Shown here piece by piece: positions 51,659 through 55,213 of a DNA stretch of 55,213 nucleotides. The DNA comes from an uncultured Lachnospiraceae bacterium. GTDB taxonomy: Bacteria; Bacillota; Clostridia; Lachnospirales; Lachnospiraceae. A program made the translations under genes and the position numbers. The DNA lies in assembly GCA_947564645.1 (NCBI GenBank), contig CANOCU010000021.1, positions 1 to 55,213 on the forward strand. Direction: 5' to 3'. Position 1 is the first letter of the stretch. Each line of letters starts with the position of its first letter. The notes beneath the pieces were generated by a model that had not been told where the DNA came from, did no database searches, and saw only the letters and a program-made list of their open reading frames with translations.

Positions 51659-51783
51659 GATCTGATACCATAAAATGGAAGAGACAAATCACAGCGACCG
51701 GATGGAATTGTGTGAAAGTTTGAAGTAAAATAGAAATATAAGCATACAAGTAAAAATACAGGGCGCGTGAGGAAACGGGATTT

Positions 51784-52785
51784 ATGAGTCAAAAGAAAAG
51801 CGGTGGAAGAAAAAGAATCTGGATCATAACAGGAACACTGACTATTTCGGTTCTTGTGATATACTTTATTTTGGTCAATTTTCTTGTCAGCGCTGCCCTG
51901 GTTCCTTCTTTTATGGAGAAATTGCAGGCGTTCGAAAGAATAACGGATGAAAGCTATGCGGCTCAGGTACAGACTTCAGATATTAAGGTCAATCGCCAGA
52001 TCATGCTGAACGAGATGAATATATGGTTGGAAACCGTGAGATCCCAGGTGATCTCCGTGGTAAGCGTGGATGGTTACAGGCTGGTTGCAAACGAGTTCCT
52101 TACTGATGAAGACAGCCATACGTGGGTGCTTGTTTTACATGGGTATACGGGATGGAAGGAGGAAATGTATCCTTTTGCCTATTGGTATTATGAGGAGGGA
52201 TACCATGTCATCGTACCGGATCTGCGCTGTCAGGGAGAGAGCGACGGTGATTTCATCGGAATGGGCTGGTCGGATCATTACGATTGTATGCTTTGGCTGG
52301 ATTACATACTCTCGCAGGACGGAGACGCACAGATCATTGTTCACGGGCAATCCATGGGAGCAGCCACGGCCCTGATGATGACAGGGGAAGAATCACTGCC
52401 GGATAATGTCGTTGCGGTTATCTCGGATTGTGCCTATACAGATGCCTATTCCATGTTCGGAGAGAAGATCAAAGAGTGGTTTGGTCTGCCGGCATTTCCT
52501 CTTGTTGATTCGGCCTGTGTGGTCCTCAGGCTTAGAGGCGGTTATGATCTGAAGGACGCGTCTGCGGTCGATGCCGTTGTCAGGAGCAGGGTGCCGATCC
52601 TTTTTATCCATGGAGAAGAGGATGCCATGATCAATGTGCAGATGTCCAGAGACCTGTATGAGGCGGCCCGGTGCCGTAAGGAGCTTCTGATCATAGAGGG
52701 AGCGGGTCATGCACAGGCCCAGGATAAGGAACCGGAGACATACTTCGGATCGATCAGGGAGTTCCTGCGGGAATGCCTTCGGTAA
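51784..52785 (+). CDS. Membrane-anchored alpha/beta hydrolase
   Basis: A 333-residue protein with an N-terminal membrane anchor (about 13-37) and an outer alpha/beta hydrolase domain. VLVLHGYTG is the oxyanion strand, VHGQSMGAATALMM carries the nucleophilic serine in G-x-S-x-G, and FIHGEEDAMINVQMSR and GAGHAQ give the acid and the histidine. It resembles YqkD/BAAT-like Bacillus hydrolases. An esterase or peptidase role at the cell surface is likely; substrate unknown. ATG 51784 has GAGGAAACGGG upstream. Confidence 0.9.
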   Translation: MSQKKSGGRKRIWIITGTLTISVLVIYFILVNFLVSAALVPSFMEKLQAFERITDESYAAQVQTSDIKVNRQIMLNEMNIWLETVRSQVISVVSVDGYRLVANEFLTDEDSHTWVLVLHGYTGWKEEMYPFAYWYYEEGYHVIVPDLRCQGESDGDFIGMGWSDHYDCMLWLDYILSQDGDAQIIVHGQSMGAATALMMTGEESLPDNVVAVISDCAYTDAYSMFGEKIKEWFGLPAFPLVDSACVVLRLRGGYDLKDASAVDAVVRSRVPILFIHGEEDAMINVQMSRDLYEAARCRKELLIIEGAGHAQAQDKEPETYFGSIREFLRECLR

Positions 52786-52923
52786 GCCGCGGTTTTATGT
52801 GCCTTTTATACCGTGATTCGACATGGAAATAACAGTAAATAGTTGAAAAAGACGTAAAAAATGTGATAATTTGGATGCAAAGCAAATAAATTGAAAAAAT
52901 AATAATTTTTCTGAAAAAATGTG

Positions 52924-52951
52924 TTGACAAATGGGAATAACCTGATATAAT
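52924..52951 (+). promoter_or_regulatory. Consensus promoter of an unassigned transcript
   Basis: TTGACA (52924-52929), 16 bases, TATAAT (52946-52951), both hexamers perfect. The DNA before it is A/T-rich like an UP element. The next certain gene starts only at 53407, and a hairpin at 53218 lies in between. Confidence 0.8.
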
Positions 52952-53060
52952 TAAATCATAAACAAAACCAATTCAGATAGATAAAATAAAGAAAAGGAGG
53001 TACAGTCCACCGAAAACATAAACCACAATCCATTTTAAAGTACAAATGAATAAGGAACCA

Positions 53061-53129
53061 ATGACAAAACAAAAAGACGTAATCGAGTACATGAGAGAAA
53101 GTAACGAATCACAAAAGAGGAAAGAATAA
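53061..53129 (+). CDS. Possible 22-residue peptide
   Basis: ATG 53061 is preceded by AAGGAA at 3-5 bases. The peptide (MTKQKDVIEYMRESNES, then a basic end) is charged and helical in character. It lies inside the promoter-driven stretch described above and is the only frame there with a ribosome binding site. Its short length keeps the call weak. Confidence 0.25.
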   Translation: MTKQKDVIEYMRESNESQKRKE

Positions 53130-53217
53130 GACGTTACAGTATATGCATACGAAAGAGAAGTGGAAAGAGTACGGAAGAAGAAAAGTGGAGGTACAGGCCA
53201 TTGGATAGTGTAGCATA

Positions 53218-53256
53218 GAAGCGGGTATTAATTCTGAGAGAGTTAGTACCCGCTTC
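53218..53256 (+). terminator. Strong hairpin without T-run
   Basis: GAAGCGGGTA and TACCCGCTTC pair perfectly around a 19-base loop. No T-run follows, so it may be the structured 3' part of a small RNA or an attenuator rather than a simple terminator. Confidence 0.5.
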
Positions 53257-53406
53257 GACGTGTGTGAAAAGAGAACAGGCAGATGCAAAAGAATATCGAA
53301 AAAAGTAAAATCCGGTAGCATATTTTCTGAAAATAAGTTATAGTATAGTTGCTGTGGATTTTATCTTATTGTTAAGAAAAGCACGGCGAACAACAGGAGG
53401 ATTGAT

Positions 53407-54936
53407 ATGGGAAAGCTATTCGGCAGAAAAAAGAGATATTCGGAAGAAGAATATGAGGATGAAGAATTACTTGAGGATGAAGAGTTGGAAGAAGATGACG
53501 ACGACGAGACAGAAGAAGATGATGATGAGATAGAAGAGGACGAGTCGGAAGATGATGAGGATGAGATAGAGGACGACGAAGACGAGTCAGAGGATGACGA
53601 TGAGGAGGAAGATGACGAGGAGTGGGATGAGGAAGACCGGCGCGCTTACAGACACCGTCGGAGGATTCGGAATCAGATCATAGTCTATGCCGTTGTATTT
53701 GTGTTCATGGCAGTCGTGATCGGCGGCTGCGTTTTTGCAGGAAGGAGCATTATCAGCGTCGCCAGACAGAAGAGGCTTGCGGAGGAACAGCTGCAGCTTG
53801 CGGAGGAGCAGCAGAGGCTGCAGGAAGAGCAGGAAGCGCATGATGTAGTGATCGATGCACCCGAGCCGGTGGAAGAGGAGCCGGAGGAGGATTATCTGGG
53901 TGAGATCGTGACGGCATATATTTCGGAGATGCCGATAGAGGATAAGGTGGCAGGACTGTTTATCGTGCAGCCGGAAGTTATCACCGGTGTTTCAACGGTT
54001 ACGCAGGCCGGAGATGGAACAAGAGAAGCACTGGACAAGTGCGCTATAGGCGGACTGATCTATTTTAAGAAGAATATCAAGGATAAAGAGCAGATTACAG
54101 AGATGCTGTCGAATACGTTTTCGATGAGCAAATATCCGATCTTTCTGGCAGTAGACGAAGAAGGAGGATCTGTCAGCAGAGTGGTGGAAAGCGGAATCGA
54201 TGTGGAACAGGTTGGCGATATGGCGGCGATCGGCCAGACCGGAGATGCGGCACAGGCATATGAGGCGGGAATGACGATCGGCACTTATCTGAGAGAGCTT
54301 GGCTTTAATCTGGATTTTGCGCCGGTAGCCGATCTGGCAGATGTTGAGACAGGTGAATTGGGGGACCGGGTTTTTGGATCGGATGCCCAGGCCGTGAGTG
54401 ATATGGTTTCCAATATGGTGGGTGGAATTGAAGGGGCCGGTGTGAGCTCCTGCCTGAAGCATTTTCCGGGGATAGGAGATGTGGAGGGCGATACACACAG
54501 TGGAAGAGTGGAGACGACCAAGACATTGGAGGAAATGCGCAACTACGAATTGCTGCCTTTTAAAGCGGGTATAGATGCAGGAGCGGATCTGGTCATGGTC
54601 AGCCATATTACGGCATCTGCAGTGGATGAGGAGGCAGTGCCTTCTTCTCTGTCCAGGGTGATCGTTACGGATGTTCTGAGAAATGAACTTGGATTTCAGG
54701 GTGTGATCATTACAGATGCCCTGGATATGGGAGCGATCACTGAATACTATACGTCGGAGCAGGCGGCGGTGATGGCGATTGAAGCGGGTGTCGATATGCT
54801 TCTCATGCCAGAGGATTTCAATGCGGCTTATGATGCAGTACTGGCGGCTGTACAGGATGGAACGATTTCGGAGGAGCGGATCAATGAGTCGTTGGAGCGC
54901 ATTTACCGGTTAAAATGTGCCGAGAAACTGGAATAG
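53407..54936 (+). CDS. Membrane-anchored GH3 beta-N-acetylhexosaminidase (NagZ-like)
   Basis: A 509-residue protein in three parts. Residues about 10-80 are almost pure Asp/Glu. A basic patch (AYRHRRRIRNQ) and one membrane helix (about 95-118) follow, then a short coiled coil of L-A-E-E-Q repeats, so the acidic part is cytoplasmic and the rest outside. The outer domain (about 160-505) is the GH3 (alpha/beta)8 barrel with DEEGGSVSR, LNLDFAPVADL, the KHFPGIGDVEGDTHSG catalytic Asp-His motif of NagZ, and the nucleophile in ITDALDMGAI. NagZ frees GlcNAc from muropeptides; in Gram-positives this occurs outside the cell. AGGAGG lies 8 bases before ATG 53407. The acidic tail is unusual. Confidence 0.9.
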   Translation: MGKLFGRKKRYSEEEYEDEELLEDEELEEDDDDETEEDDDEIEEDESEDDEDEIEDDEDESEDDDEEEDDEEWDEEDRRAYRHRRRIRNQIIVYAVVFVFMAVVIGGCVFAGRSIISVARQKRLAEEQLQLAEEQQRLQEEQEAHDVVIDAPEPVEEEPEEDYLGEIVTAYISEMPIEDKVAGLFIVQPEVITGVSTVTQAGDGTREALDKCAIGGLIYFKKNIKDKEQITEMLSNTFSMSKYPIFLAVDEEGGSVSRVVESGIDVEQVGDMAAIGQTGDAAQAYEAGMTIGTYLRELGFNLDFAPVADLADVETGELGDRVFGSDAQAVSDMVSNMVGGIEGAGVSSCLKHFPGIGDVEGDTHSGRVETTKTLEEMRNYELLPFKAGIDAGADLVMVSHITASAVDEEAVPSSLSRVIVTDVLRNELGFQGVIITDALDMGAITEYYTSEQAAVMAIEAGVDMLLMPEDFNAAYDAVLAAVQDGTISEERINESLERIYRLKCAEKLE

Positions 54937-55082
54937 GAACGGATGGTGCTCTGCTCCCGGACGGAATATTTGCCTGGTTAAAGCAGGAATTTAGGGAGAT
55001 ACTGGGGCTGAAATTACCGGGAAGGATAAAGACTGAATTGTGTGTAAAATTAAAAGAATATCAAAAGATTATTGAATTTTAA
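54915..55082 (+). CDS. Possible 55-residue protein overlapping the GH3 end
   Basis: A frame from ATG 54915, inside the last codons of the GH3 gene, to TAA 55080-55082. After a poor start it reads LLPDGIFAWLKQEFREILG and then GRIKTELCVKLKEYQKIIEF, which looks like two amphipathic helices of a real protein. No ribosome binding site is visible. It may be the end of an otherwise lost gene. I do not recognise the family. Confidence 0.35.
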   Translation: MCRETGIGTDGALLPDGIFAWLKQEFREILGLKLPGRIKTELCVKLKEYQKIIEF

Positions 55083-55099
55083 AAATATCAAAAATTCTG

Positions 55100-55128
55100 T
55101 TGACAAAGAGGAAGCGATATAGTATATT
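55100..55128 (+). promoter_or_regulatory. tRNA promoter
   Basis: TTGACA (55100-55105), 17 bases, TATATT (55123-55128), 50 bases before the tRNA. A near-consensus promoter, as expected for stable RNA genes. Confidence 0.8.
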
Positions 55129-55177
55129 ATTACTTGTCCGAGCGATACATAAGAAAATAAAGCCGGATAAGTGATAT

Positions 55178-55213
55178 GCGCGAGTGGCTCAGTTGGTGGA
55201 GCACGACCTTGCC
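55178..55213 (+). tRNA. tRNA-Gly(GCC), 5' part, cut by the window edge
   Basis: The sequence fits positions 1-36 of a tRNA: acceptor strand GCGCGAG, D-stem GCTC/GAGC with loop AGTTGGTGGA, anticodon stem CGACC, U33 and anticodon GCC at 55211-55213. The 3' half lies outside. More tRNA genes may follow. Confidence 0.88.

Larger units (their letters stand above)
52958..53256 (+). ncRNA. Putative small RNA or short-peptide transcript
   Basis: The DNA from the promoter at 52924-52951 to the hairpin at 53218-53256 holds no gene over 30 codons. It has a perfect AAAGGAGGT at about 52994 with no start codon after it, a second similar stretch (GGAGGTACAG-CCA) near 53188, and a 22-codon frame at 53061-53129 with AAGGAA before it. 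After the TAA at 53127-53129 the same frame stays open for 28 codons. It may be an sRNA, a leader, or a decayed small gene. Confidence 0.4.

Noticed and set aside
1-55213. CRISPR array, rRNA genes, prophage structural genes, BGC core genes
   Set aside because: Looked for regular 25-40 bp repeats, 16S/23S motifs, capsid/terminase motifs and NRPS/PKS/RiPP enzymes; none seen.

Overview
The window looks like a chromosomal segment of a gut-type Clostridia, most likely a member of Lachnospiraceae. The signs are moderate GC with strong AGGAGG-type ribosome binding sites, an arginine cluster of the argC-J-B-D type, GerMN/ComEC/ComEA genes, NhaC and GH3 genes typical of anaerobic Firmicutes, an SfsA-MutY fusion, and a tRNA-Gly(GCC) cut by the right edge. 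The taxonomic call is inference from gene content only.

Layout. (1) 1-2472: the tail of an unknown + strand gene, then a minus-strand run argG - DUF1294 - LytTR regulator. (2) 2473-2813: divergent control region with ArgR-box-like palindromes. (3) 2814-10818: a tightly packed + strand operon argC, a ComEB-type deaminase, a GNAT acetyltransferase, an unknown coiled-coil protein, argJ, argB, argD and an orphan membrane-anchored solute-binding protein. With argG this supplies most of the ornithine/arginine route; argF and argH are not here. (4) 10819-16172: a scar of mobile DNA, partly AT-rich. It holds a DUF6602 gene, a chimera of SprT-like and LigA fragments, a 5'-truncated IS110-family transposase with a long structured 3' end that could encode a bridge RNA, a serine-recombinase tail, an HTH gene and a decayed type III-like methyltransferase. 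(5) 16289-21222: a two-component system followed by an operator-like array of 11-bp repeats, a 50-residue membrane protein and an ABC exporter with two permeases, which looks like a peptide-stress detoxification module. (6) 21483-28422: a DMT transporter, then ComEA, a second response regulator/histidine kinase pair, a GerMN lipoprotein and ComEC. (7) 28460-31309: HicAB, a TIM-barrel (PEP-mutase-like) protein, and a protein joining a receiver domain to a RelA/SpoT-type (p)ppGpp synthetase. (8) 31310-32010: remnants of AraC and LysR regulators. (9) 32011-39325: holA, thrH, apbE, a minus-strand NhaC antiporter and a GH3 beta-xylosidase/glucosidase. (10) 39527-44756: a small membrane protein, a DUF1653 protein behind an apparent LexA-controlled promoter, a 5'-nucleotidase, an SfsA-MutY fusion and a GT2 glycosyltransferase. 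(11) 44896-46809: minus-strand PAP2 phosphatase and lipid kinase. (12) 47024-51560: glyA, a PheB-like ACT protein, hom and aspartokinase, a serine/threonine/aspartate-family block that thrH at 33076 probably complements. (13) 51784-end: an alpha/beta hydrolase, an unexplained promoter-plus-hairpin unit, a membrane-anchored NagZ-like GH3 enzyme and the tRNA.

Most coding regions are ordinary core metabolism. The items most worth a second look are the receiver-alarmone synthetase fusion, the SOS-type promoter ahead of the DUF1653 gene, the 11-bp repeat operator of the ABC module, the possible bridge RNA in the IS110 remnant, a 27-bp element shared by two distant intergenic regions, and the promoter-driven unit at 52924-53256 with no clear gene.
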